From Amphibalanus amphitrite (lineage: Eukaryota; Arthropoda; Thecostraca; Balanomorpha; Balanidae), in contig NW_024881989.1 in assembly GCF_019059575.1 (NCBI RefSeq), forward strand, positions 62,001 through 126,000: a stretch of 64,000 nt of DNA, in the 5' to 3' direction. The notes under the pieces were generated by a model. The model was not told the origin of the DNA, did not search any database, and saw nothing but the letters and a program-made list of their open reading frames with translations. Made by a program: the position numbers and the translations under genes. This document shows, one piece after another, positions 14,801-26,800 of the stretch (positions are counted from its first letter, which is position 1; every line of letters begins with the position of its first letter).

Positions 14801-17800
14801 GGGGTACCTTTCTGAGAATGTGTGTAAGGTCAGACTCGGTTGGAGCGTGCAGTTCAAACCAGAGTCAGAGTCGCAGTCGCCAAAATCTTCAAGACTCCGA
14901 CTCCAGACTCGGAAATGTCAATGCTGTGATTCATTCCATGTTCCTAGTTGGTTCTTTATTACATTTTATAGCTGATTTTCATAAGTTTTGGAGTGCTGAC
15001 ACATAATTTTCGTTCAAAGCGTGACACGAAATCTATGGGGCTTTTCTCGACTCGTCAAATGTCTGCGACAGGCGCAAGTACCGTTCAAGTGCCGCAGGGC
15101 TCATGAGCCTGCTTTTCACACAGGCTCCTAAGGAGCTCCACTGATGTCTAAGAAGCTTTCAGAGGGCCCAAACCGGCCTCTGAGAGTCCCACTGGTGTCC
15201 ATGTTCTCTGAGGGCCCATACAGGGATCTTTTAGGACCTTATAAATACGTAGACCTCTGAAGGGCCACACGAATCTTTGAGGATGCCTTCGAAAATTTCT
15301 GAGAACCTTAACTGGCCTCTGATAGTTCAGCCGAACTTTTGAAGCGACAGACTTTGCTACCCCCCAGCCGGCATCTAAGGGGTCACAACTCACGTGTCCC
15401 TATGAGGGCCGCAACACATGTTTCTTATGTCCCTATACGTAGGGTCCTTAGGGATTCAACACAGACCCCAACGGTTCACACTTATCCGAGGGCTCTAGGC
15501 TCACCCTGGGCCTAGTCTCTTAGCGCCCGCCGCCTACACTGGCTTCTGAGGGCCCCACCTTGGGCTCGGAAAGCCGTAAAGCACCACATACACGTAAATA
15601 TTTGGGGTGACCCACGCCGATCTCCGGGATCCTAAGCAGGCTTCTGAGAGTCCACACTGACCCTGAGTGGCCTGAGATGGCCTGGAAGTCCAAAGCCTAT
15701 CTCTAAGGGATCCATTGCCGCTATGCCGTGCGTAACTTTTGGCTCCGTTTAACATTTTTGTTCACGTTTGCAGTGCTTCCCTTCACACGAAAAACAAGAA
15801 ACTTTTTGTTCGCACTCGAGTGAACAAAACATTTCCTCCCACTGGAGCAAAGATAAATTACCAACTAATTTACTTCCGATTCACACTTCCGACATTCGCT
15901 CTCAGTCTCCGTCGAATGCCCAATTCTTAGCTACAATCGGCGGCTGGGATAAGTTCTATGCATTTCACGTAAAATCTCTGCATGCATGCGTGAATGGAGG
16001 TTTTAGCAGGGTGATCCGATTAAATGGAGCGTTTTTCACCTTTTTCTGGGTAATGATCATGAGTGACGAGAGTCTGCACAGGGACCCTCTGCAGTGCGTC
16101 GTCAATTGCAGCCACTGTAATTCTACCCAGGGGTGCGGAGCCGGAGCCGGAACTGGAGCCCGAGCCGCCGGAGCCGGCACATTTTGCCCGGAGCCGGAGC
16201 CGGAGCCGTGAAACAATATATGTAGCCCGGAGCCGGAGCTGGAGCCGGAGCCGTCAAAAAAGGGGGCGACTCCGGCTCCTTTTTTAAGAGGAAAAATTAT
16301 TGACCTAGTTCGGTTTGACAGTTCATGGCAGTAAAACATGCGGTATTCAAAATATGAAAATAGCCTTGTTATGCAAATTCAGAAGCATCGTGCACCAATC
16401 CCATCGTCTTTTTTCTTCCACCCGTATTTAATTGTATAGGGGATGTACTGAGCATTTGGAGCCGGAGCCGGAGCCGGAGCCGCCGGAGCCGGACCATTTT
16501 ACTCGGAGCCGGAGCCGGAGCCGGAGCCGCCATGGCATTTCACCCGGAGCCGGAGCCGGAGCCGATTTTTTTCTCCGGAGCCGGAGCCGGAGCCGTCTGA
16601 AATTCCAACGGCTCCGCATCCCCGAATTTCTACCGGTCGTTTTCAGGGGCCCGGGAACGATTTTCAAGTTGGGGGGGCGAGCCTAAAATGCCTGACATGA
16701 TGCATAGGTATGAAACAGTGGCGTAGCTAGGGGTCTAAGGGGACACGTACCCCCCCCCCCCCCCCATCGGGATAAAAGGGACCCTCGGGTCCGAGGGGCC
16801 CTGCGGCGCCATTGGACCGCTGAGGGTTAACGATGGCCATATTTCTACTCAGAAGGGCGCCATGGGGCTCGTTAGAGCACCTCATGGGCCCTAAATAGCC
16901 ACACTAAGATCTCCATAAGGGCCCCACGCCGGCTTCTGAGGGCCTCTTGCGGCTTTTTAAGGGCACCTCGGTGGTCTCCAAAGGCCCGTTACTGGCCTCT
17001 GAGAGGTCTTACCGGCCTATGAGGGGCCGGTTCTAGGGGCATTTCCCGCCTGTGATGGTCCCACACTTATTTTTCTGAGGGCCCATAACGGCAACTGTGA
17101 GGCCCTCGTCGGCGCCTATGAGGGCCCACACCGGTGTCTCTGAGGGTTTCACACCCCCCAACTCTGAGTGCCTACACCAGTGCCTATTAAAGCCCTATAT
17201 CGGCGGCTCTGAGGACCCAACCAACACCTGCGCATCTAAAGGCCACCCACTGCAACTGGTGACTTTTGAGGGCCCCACACCGGTGACTTGAGGGCCCCAC
17301 CGACGTCTGACAGTACCATGCCGGTCTCTAAGGACCCCACAGGACTTCTTCTGCCGGCCTAAGGACCCCTTGCCGGTCACTGAGACCCCCTGCCGGCTTG
17401 TAGAGATTTTGCGACAGCAGCTCTAAAGGCCCCACACCCGTCTGTAACGGCTCCACACCAGCGTCTATGAGGGCCCACAGCAACGCCTGTAAGGACCCTC
17501 ATCGGCGCCTCTGAGAGAATCACACTAGCACCTCTGAGCGCCCACACCGGCACCTGCATGGCGGTCCCACACCGGTGCCTCATAAAGGCCCATTACCGGC
17601 GGCTCTGAGGGCCCTACGCCGGTGATTCTGAGGGTGCTACCGATAACCGAAGGCACCACACATGACACAAGCCCTTAGTGTCGCTGAGCTTTAATCCCAT
17701 ACCGGCCCTCCGAGGGCGCCACGTCAGTGCACTCATTGCCCCACACCCCTCCATCACACCCGGAGCGGGTAAACTGTGTTATACCTATAGCAACGATTTT

Positions 17801-20800
17801 ACCACCGTTGTACGTTATGTATTTCTCAAAGTTGACTCAAGCTTGTGCAGTATAAAATCTGGCCTGCCAAACTTACGGCCAAGGTCAGGCCCAAATCAAA
17901 GCGGGATGACAATAGCAGATGTTGTCAAATCGATACTGTATCAGCAGAAACCATTCAGATGGCAAGGAAAATGCCGTGTGTTGATGAGTAGATGTATAAA
18001 GGAAACAAGATGGAAAGAAGTCCGGAAAAGGGAGGAAAGATCTTTTCTCGCTGACTCAATGTTGAGGGGGCGCCGCCCCCTCGGCTCCCAAGTTGGGGGG
18101 GGGGGGGCAAGCGCCCCTGCTGCCCCCCCCTGTTCCCGGGTCTATGGTCGTTTTTGTCCACAAATTTTAAAATTTCGATTTTTTTCTGTAAAAACATACA
18201 TGTCATAGCTAGAAGGAAAACTTTTGTCACCATCAGATTCCTCGCACCATTGCGCGTCGAATGATATGCAAAACGAGTGAGTAACGACTGGGGAAAGGCA
18301 AGATTTCACACAAAAGTTGATTTTGCCCCCCCAACCGAAAATCTCTGGCGACGCCTATGGTCAGAACACAGAGCAGACTGTCAGAGCACAGAGCAGACTG
18401 ACGGAACAGACACCGCCAGAGCACAGAGCAGACTGACGGAACAGACACCGTCAGAGCACAGAGCAGACTGTCAGAACACAGACACTGTCAGAGCACAGAG
18501 CAGACTGACGGAACACACACCGTCAGAGCACAGAGCAGACTGTCAGAGCACAGAGCAGACTGACGGAACACAGACACCGTTAGAGCACAGAACAGACACC
18601 GTCAGAGCAGACACCGTCACAGCACAGAACAGACTGACGGAACAGACACCGTCAGAGCACAGAGCAGGGCCGTCAGAGCACAGAGCAGACTGACGGAGCA
18701 GACACCGTCAGAGCACAGAGCAGACTGACGGAACAGACACCGTCAGAGCACAGAACAGACTGACGGAACACACACCGTCAGAGCACAGAGCAGACTGACG
18801 GAACACACACCGTCAGAGCACAGAACAGACTGACGGAACACACACCGTCAGAGCACAGAGCAGACTGACGGAACACACACCGTCAGAGCACAGAGCAGAC
18901 TGACGGAACAGACACCGTCAGAGCACAGAGCAGACTGTCAGAACACAGAACAGACTGTCAGAACAGACACCGTCAGAGCACAGAGCAGACTGACGGAACA
19001 GACACCGTCAGAGCACAGAGCAGACTGTCAGAACACAGACACTGTCAGAGCACAGAGCAGACTGACGGAACAGACACCGTCAGAGCACAGAGCAGACTGA
19101 TGGAACAGACACCATCAGAGCACAGAGCAGACTGACGGAACAGACACCGTCAGAGCACAGAGCAGACTGACGGAAGACACACCGTCAGAGCACAGAGCAG
19201 ACTGACGGAACAGACACCGTCAGAGCACAGAGCAGACTGTCAGAACACAGAACAGACTGTCAGAACAGACACCGTCAGAACACAGAGCAGACTGTCAGAG
19301 CAAGAGCAGACTGACGGAACAGACACCGCCAGAGCACAGAGCAGACTGACGGAACAGACACCATCAGAGCACAGAGCAGACTGACGGAACAGACACCGTC
19401 AGAACACAGAGCAGACTGTCAGAGCAAGAGCAGACTGACGGAACAGACACCGCCAGAGCACAGAGCAGACTGACGGAACAGACACCATCAGAGCACAGAA
19501 CAGACTGTCAGAACAGACACCGTCAGAACACAGAGCAGACTGTCAGAGCAAGAGCAGACTGACGGAACAGACACCGCCAGAGCACAGAGCAGACTGACGG
19601 AACAGACACCATCAGAGCACAGAGCAGACTGACGGAACAGACACCGCCAGAGCACAGAGCAGACCGACGGAAGACACACCGTCAGAGCACAGAGCAGACT
19701 GACGGAACAGACACCGTCAGAGCACAGAGCAGACTGTCAGAACACAGAACAGACTGTCAGAACAGACACCGTCAGAACACAGAGCAGACTGTCAGAGCAA
19801 GAGCAGACTGACGGAACAGACACCGTCAGAGCACAGAGCAGACTGTCAGAACACAGACACCGTCAGAGCACAGAGCAGACTGTCAGAACACAGACACTGT
19901 CAGAGCACAGAGCAGACTGACGGAACAGACACCGTCAGCGCACAGAGCAGACTGTCAGAACACAGACACTGTCAGAGCACAGAGCAGACTGACGGAACAG
20001 ACACCGTCAGAGCACAGAGCAGACTGATGGAACAGACACCATCAGAGCACAGAGCAGACTGACGGAACAGACACCGTCAGAGCACAGAGCAGACTGACGG
20101 AAGACACACCGTCAGAGCACAGAGCAGACTGACGGAACAGACACCGTCAGAGCACAGAGCAGACTGTCAGAACACAGAACAGACTGTCAGAACAGACACC
20201 GTCAGAACACAGAGCAGACTGTCAGAGCAAGAGCAGACTGACGGAACAGACACCGCCAGAGCACAGAGCAGACTGACGGAACAGACACCGTCAGAGCACA
20301 GAGCAGACCGACGGAACAGACACCGTCAGAGCACAGAGCAGACTGACGGAACAGACACCGTCAGAGCACAGAGCAGACTGACGGAACACAGACACCGTCA
20401 GAGCACAGAGCAGACTGACGGAACACACACCGTCAGAGCACAGAGCAGACTGACGGAACACACACCGTCAGAGCACAGAACAGACTGACGGAACAGACAC
20501 CGTCAGAGCACAGAGCAGGGCCGTCAGAGCACAGAGCAGTCTGACGGAACAGACACCGTCAGAGCACAGAGCAGACTGACGGAACAGACACCGTCAGAGC
20601 ACAGAGCAGACTGACGGAACAGACACCGTCAGAGCACAGAACAGACACCGTCAGAACATAGAACAGACTGACAGAGCACAGAGCAGACCGACGGAACAGA
20701 CACCGTCAGAACACAGAGCAGACTGACGGAACAGACACCGTCAGAGCACAGAACAGACTGACGGAACACACACCGTCAGAGCACAGAGCAGACTGACGGA

Positions 20801-23800
20801 ACACACACCGTCAGAGCACAGAGCAGACTGACGGAACACACACCGTCAGAGCAAAGAGCAGACTGACGGAACAGACACCGTCAGAGCACAGAGCAGACTG
20901 TCAGAACACAGACACTGTCAGAGCACAGAGCAGACTGACGGAACAGACACCGTCAGAGCACAGAGCAGACTGACGGAACAGACACCGTCAGAGCACAGAG
21001 CAGACTGACGGAACAGACACCGTCAGAGCACAGAGCAGACTGACGGAAGACACACCGTCAGAGCACAGCGCAGACTGTCAGAGCAGACACCGTCAGAGCA
21101 CAGAACAGACTGACGGAACAGACACCGTCAGAGCACAGAGCAGACTGTCAGAGCACAGAGCAGATTGACGGAACAGACACCGTCAGAGCACAGAGCAGAC
21201 TGACGGAAGACACACCGTCAGAGCACAGAGCAGACTGACGGAACAGACACCGTCAGAGCACAGAACAGACACCGTCAGAACATAGAACAGACTGACAGAG
21301 CACAGAGCAGACCGACGGAACAGACACCGTCAGAACACAGAGCAGACTGACGGAACAGACACCGTCAGAGCACAGAACAGACTGACGGAACACACACCGT
21401 CAGAGCACAGAGCAGACTGACGGAACACACACCGCCAGAGCACAGAGCAGACTGACGGAACACACACCGTCAGAGCAAAGAGCAGACTGACGGAACAGAC
21501 ACCGTCAGAGCACAGAGCAGACTGTCAGAACACAGACACTGTCAGAGCACAGAGCAGACTGACGGAACAGACACCGTCAGAGCACAGAGCAGACTGACGG
21601 AACAGACACCGTCAGAGCACAGAGCAGACTGACGGAACAGACACCGTCAGAGCACAGAGCAGACTGACGGAAGACACACCGTCAGAGCACAGCGCAGACT
21701 GTCAGAGCAGACACCGTCAGAGCACAGAGCAGACTGTCAGAACACAGACACCGTCAGAGCACAGAGCAGACTGTCAGAGCACAGAGCAGACTGACGGAAC
21801 AGACACCGTCAGAGCACAGAGCAGACTGTCAGAACACAGACACTGTCAGAGCACAGAGCAGACTGACGGAACAGACACCGTCAGAGCACAGAGCAGACTG
21901 ACGGAACAGACACCGTCAGAGCACAGAGCAGACTGACGGAACAGACACCGTCAGAGCACAGAGCAGACTGACGGAACACACACCGTCAGAGCACAGAGCA
22001 GACTGACGGAACACACACCGTCAGAGCACAGAACAGACTGACGGAACAGACACCGTCAGAGCACAGAGCAGACTGACGGAACACACACCGTCAGAGCACA
22101 GAGCAGACTGACGGAACAGACACCGTCAGAGCACAGAGCAGACTGACGGAACAGACACCGTCAGAGCACAGAGCAGACTGACGGAACACACACCGTCAGA
22201 GCACAGAGCAGACTGACGGAACAGACACCGTCAGAGCACAGAGCAGACTGTCAGAACACAGAACAGACTGTCAGAACAGACACCGTCAGAACACAGAGCA
22301 GACTGACGGAACAGACACCGTCAGAGCACAGAGCAGACTGTCAGAACACAGACACTGTCAGAGCACAGAGCAGACTGACGGAACAGACACCGTCAGAGCA
22401 CAGAGCAGACTGACGGAACAGACACCGTCAGAGCACAGAGCAGACTGACGGAACACACACCGTCAGAGCACAGAGCAGACTGACGGAACAGACACCGTCA
22501 GAGCACAGAGCAGACTGTCAGAACACAGAACAGACTGTCAGAACAGACACCGTCAGAACACAGAGCAGACTGTCAGAGCAAGAGCAGACTGACGGAACAG
22601 ACACCGTCAGAGCACAGCGCAGACTGTCAGAGCAGACACCGTCAGAGCACAGAACAGACTGACGGAACAGACACCGTCAGAGCACAGAGCAGACTGTCAG
22701 AGCACAGAGCAGACTGACGGAACAGACACCGTCAGAGCACAGAGCAGACTGACGGAACAGACACCGTCAGAGCACAGAGCAGACTGTCAGAACACAGACA
22801 CTGTCAGAGCACAGAGCAGACTGACGGAACAGACACCGTCAGAGCACAGAGCAGACTGACGGAACAGACACCGTCAGAGCACAGAGCAGACTGACGGAAC
22901 AGACACCGTCAGAGCACAGAGCAGACTGTCAGAACACAGACACTGTCAGAGCACAGAGCAGACTGTCAGAACACAGACACCGTCAGAGCACAGAACAGAC
23001 TGACGGAACTGACACTGTCAGAGCACAGAGCAGACTGTCAGAACACAGAACAGACTGTCAGAACACAGAACAGACTGTCAGAACACAGAACAGACTGACG
23101 GAACAGACACCGTCAGAGCACAGAGCAGACTGACGGAACAGACACCGTCAGAGCACAGAGCAGACTGCCAGAACACAGACACCGTCAGAGCACAGAGCAG
23201 AGACCGTCAGACCGTCAGAACACAGACACTGTCAGAATATAGAACAGACACTGTCAGAGCACAGAGCAGACTGTCAGAACACAGACACCGTCAGAGCACA
23301 GAACAGACTGACGGAACTGACACTGTCAGAGCACAGAGCAGACTGTCAGAACACAGAACAGACTGTCAGAACACAGAACAGACTGTCAGAACACAGAACA
23401 GACTGACGGAACAGACACCGTCAGAGCACAGAGCAGACTGACGGAACAGACACCGTCAGAACACAGAGCAGACTGCCAGAACACAGACACCGTCAGAGCA
23501 CAGAGCAGAGACCGTCAGACCGTCAGAACACAGACACTGTCAGAATATAGAACAGACACCGTCAGAACACAGAGCAGAGACCGTCAGAGATCCCACGCCA
23601 GTGGGTATGCACTGTCCGGGTAACCGTCCCCACACTGGTGGCCGGGGTGGGGTAACTGTTACCCACACTGGACGTGTCTGGAGTGGGAGTAACTATTACC
23701 TACCTCGTCCCCACACTGGTGTCCAGACTCCAGGGTGGGGGTAATTAGTACCCACCTCGTCGCCACACGGTGGGCGAAATGGAGTAACTATTACCCACAC

Positions 23801-26800
23801 TGGTGGCCGCGTGGGGGTAACATTACCCACCTCGTCGCGACACTGGTGTCCCGGGTGGGGGTAACATTACCCACACTGGTGTCCCGGGTGGGGGTAACTA
23901 TTACCCACCTCGTCGCCACACTGGTGGCCGGGGTGGCCGCGCTGACCGCACTGCCAGCAGTAGAGGCGTCTCGCCGGCCTCTTCTCCAGGGCCGGCGGCG
24001 GCCGCAGCGCCGGGCCCGGCCTCGTCTGACGGGGGGGGGAGGGGGGGGGGGGCGGGTCACACACCGACACAGGGTCACAGACACTCAGACACCGGCAGAC
24101 AGCCCTCCTCCGGAGCCCCCGCGACCGGCGGTAGATCGCAGTACTGACCCGTGACCTACAGCTGCCGGTACAGCACACTCGTCTCACTGCGCAGTAGCTG
24201 GCAGGCTTTTTTTCGGCAAAACCGATATTAACTCGAGGGCTATGGTATCATATCAGTCGATCGGAACTCATAAATTGCAGACGTGCGATGATCTACTCTT
24301 TCGATTGGGCCTATTGTATAACAAATCATGCGCCCAGTGTGGCAGCATAAAATCAAATGTTTTGGGGGCAAATATTAACTTTCGTGCATTGCCGTCACAC
24401 TGGATGAAAATCGTAACGACGATGAGCCTAATATCTAAGGGGTGGAGCCTCTTGCGTATCAGTGTTGTGATCTCTGCGTGACCGATAGCATAGTCTTCGA
24501 GTTATTCTCGGTTTCATCGAAAAAAAAGAATACCCACTACGTCGTGAGACGAGAGCTGTACACCTATGTGTCCTCATAGGCGTGCCATTGTTTCTATAAG
24601 CCCCCCCCCCCCCCCTCCGAGTACAGACGCGTCCATCTGTCCCCGTGCAGTCACGCCTCTATCCCCTCCCCGCGCGCCCGTGGCGGGCCGTCGTCGCCCA
24701 CTGACCGTGGCGTGGAGCCGCCGCCAGCGATCGGTGCACTCGTCTGAGGTGTGTCCGGACGCCTGGCAGAGGGCGCAGAACACTGGACGCACCCGGCGGG
24801 CGCAGCGGCTGGACGGGTGGTCCGGCCGGCCGCACTGCCCACAGACAGACACAGGGCGGTCACAGAGGGCGGTTACAGGGGTGGTCACAGGGCGGTTCAG
24901 AGGGCGGTCAGAGGGCAGTCACAGAGGGCGCAGAGCACGGGCCGCACAGAGCACTGTACGGACCATATATGGACCGCACCAAGCACCATACAGACCTTAC
25001 GGGGACCATACAGGACCAAACAGCACCATACCGGGGACAATACCGAGGACCGCACAACCTATGTGTGATTGTGGACCCCACAAAGTATCAAAGAGGGCTA
25101 CACCATGGATGGGAGAATAGTACCTGAATATCCTTGGAAGGAACACCTTTGGAGGCCATGGATTCTTTCATCGATGGCAACGTAGAGGGCAGTACCGACC
25201 AACCAAGATCGATTGAGGACCATAAAGGAAAATACAGGACCATACAGAGAACCACAAATGGCCATACAGAGGACCATTGGGGACCGTACTGGGACAGACA
25301 GCGGACCGTACTGGGACAGACAGCGGACCGTACTGGGACAGACAGCGGACCGTACTGGGACAGACTGGGACAGACAGCGGACCGTACTGGGACAGACAGC
25401 GGACCGTACTGGGACAGACAGCGGACCGTACTGGGACAGACAGCGGACCGTACTGGGACAGACAGCGGACCGTACTGGGACAGACTGGGACAGACAGCGG
25501 ACCGTACTGGGACAGACAGCGGACCGTACTGGGACAGACAGCGGACCGTACTGGGACAGACAGGACCGTACTGGGGCAGACAGCGGACCGTACTGGGACA
25601 GACAGCGGACCGTACTGGGAGAGACAGCGGACCGTACTGGGACAGACAGCGGACCGTACTGGGACAGACAGCGGACCGTACTGGGACAGACAGCGGACCG
25701 TACTGGGACAGTCAGCGGACCGTACTGGGACAGACAGCGGACCGTACTGGGACAGACAGCGGACCGTACTGGGACAGACAGCGGACCGTACTGGGACAGA
25801 CAGCGGACCGTACTGGGACAGTCAGCGGACCGTACTGGGACAGAAAGCGGACCGTACTGGGACAGACAGCGGACCGTACTGGGACAGTCAGCGGACCGTA
25901 CTGGGACAGTCAGCGCACCGTACTGGGACAGACAGCGGACCGTACTGGGACAGACAGCGGACCGTACTGGGGACAGACAGCGGACCGTACTGGGACAGAC
26001 AGCGGACCGTACTGGGACAGACAGCGGACCGTACTGGGGACAGACAGCGGACCGTACTGGGACAGAAAGACAGAGAGGTAACACCCGGCACGGCCCCGAG
26101 GATGTAACATACGCACCACCCGGCACAGCCAGGGGGCGTGGAGTGGAGACACTGGCGATGTGCACTGCGCAGCGGAGCTCAGAGGAGCACCGCGGCAGTA
26201 CAAGTCCTCCACGGCGGTACAAGTCCACCACGGCACTACAAGTCCTCCACGGCGGTACAAGTTCTCCACGGCGGTACAAGTCCTCCACGGCGGTACAACT
26301 CCTCCACGGCGGCACCTCCCGCCTCCCCCAGAGCGGATCTGGGACGCACCGCCGCAATGTCCCAAAATATGCTGATTTGAGTGGGAAACGACACCCAATG
26401 ACGAATAATTTTCCACTCTCATATATGAGTTTCGAAGTGATTTTCCCACTCTCAAAAGGTCCTTTCGCATAAATGAGTAAAATAACACCAAGACCAGTGC
26501 CGTAACACTGAAGCCACACTGAAATCGTCGAGTTTTTCCTCACCTTTCAAACTCATAATCCCACATTTTGATGCCCATTTTCCACTCTCATTGGCCTTTT
26601 CGGCCTCGAATTTTCCACTCCGACACCCAAGCCAAATTGTAATTTTGGGACACTGCACCGCCGACGTCACGCGCACACTGTGCCGCGGCCCGTCAGCCAG
26701 CGCTCACCATGTAGCAGAACAGGTTGGGGCAGCGACCCTCGGCCGAGTGACCGCTGCCGCCGCACAGGTAACACGTCGGCGGCCGCGGGCAGGCGGCCAT

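Larger units (their letters stand above)
14680..18360. mobile_element. 3.7-kb inverted-repeat transposon inserted in the satellite
   Basis: Left end CCATTAGCGTCGCCA and right end TGGCGACGCCTATGG are inverted repeats (13 of 15 matches), flanked by the 6-bp duplication TCAGAA. Both ends carry a G/C-run hairpin (14694-14728 and 18092-18131, with GCAAGCG and GCCCC between the runs). The interior holds two blocks of a CTGAGGGCCC-containing repeat and an hAT-like MITE at 16128-16626. I find no open frame with a transposase-like motif, so the element is non-autonomous. I cannot assign a superfamily; 6-bp duplications are not diagnostic. Confidence 0.78.

Noticed and set aside
25098-26543. Very long frames (up to 480 codons) with a 22-residue period
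   Set aside because: A 22-bp stop-free minisatellite opens almost all frames at once; this is intronic repeat, not a repeat protein.
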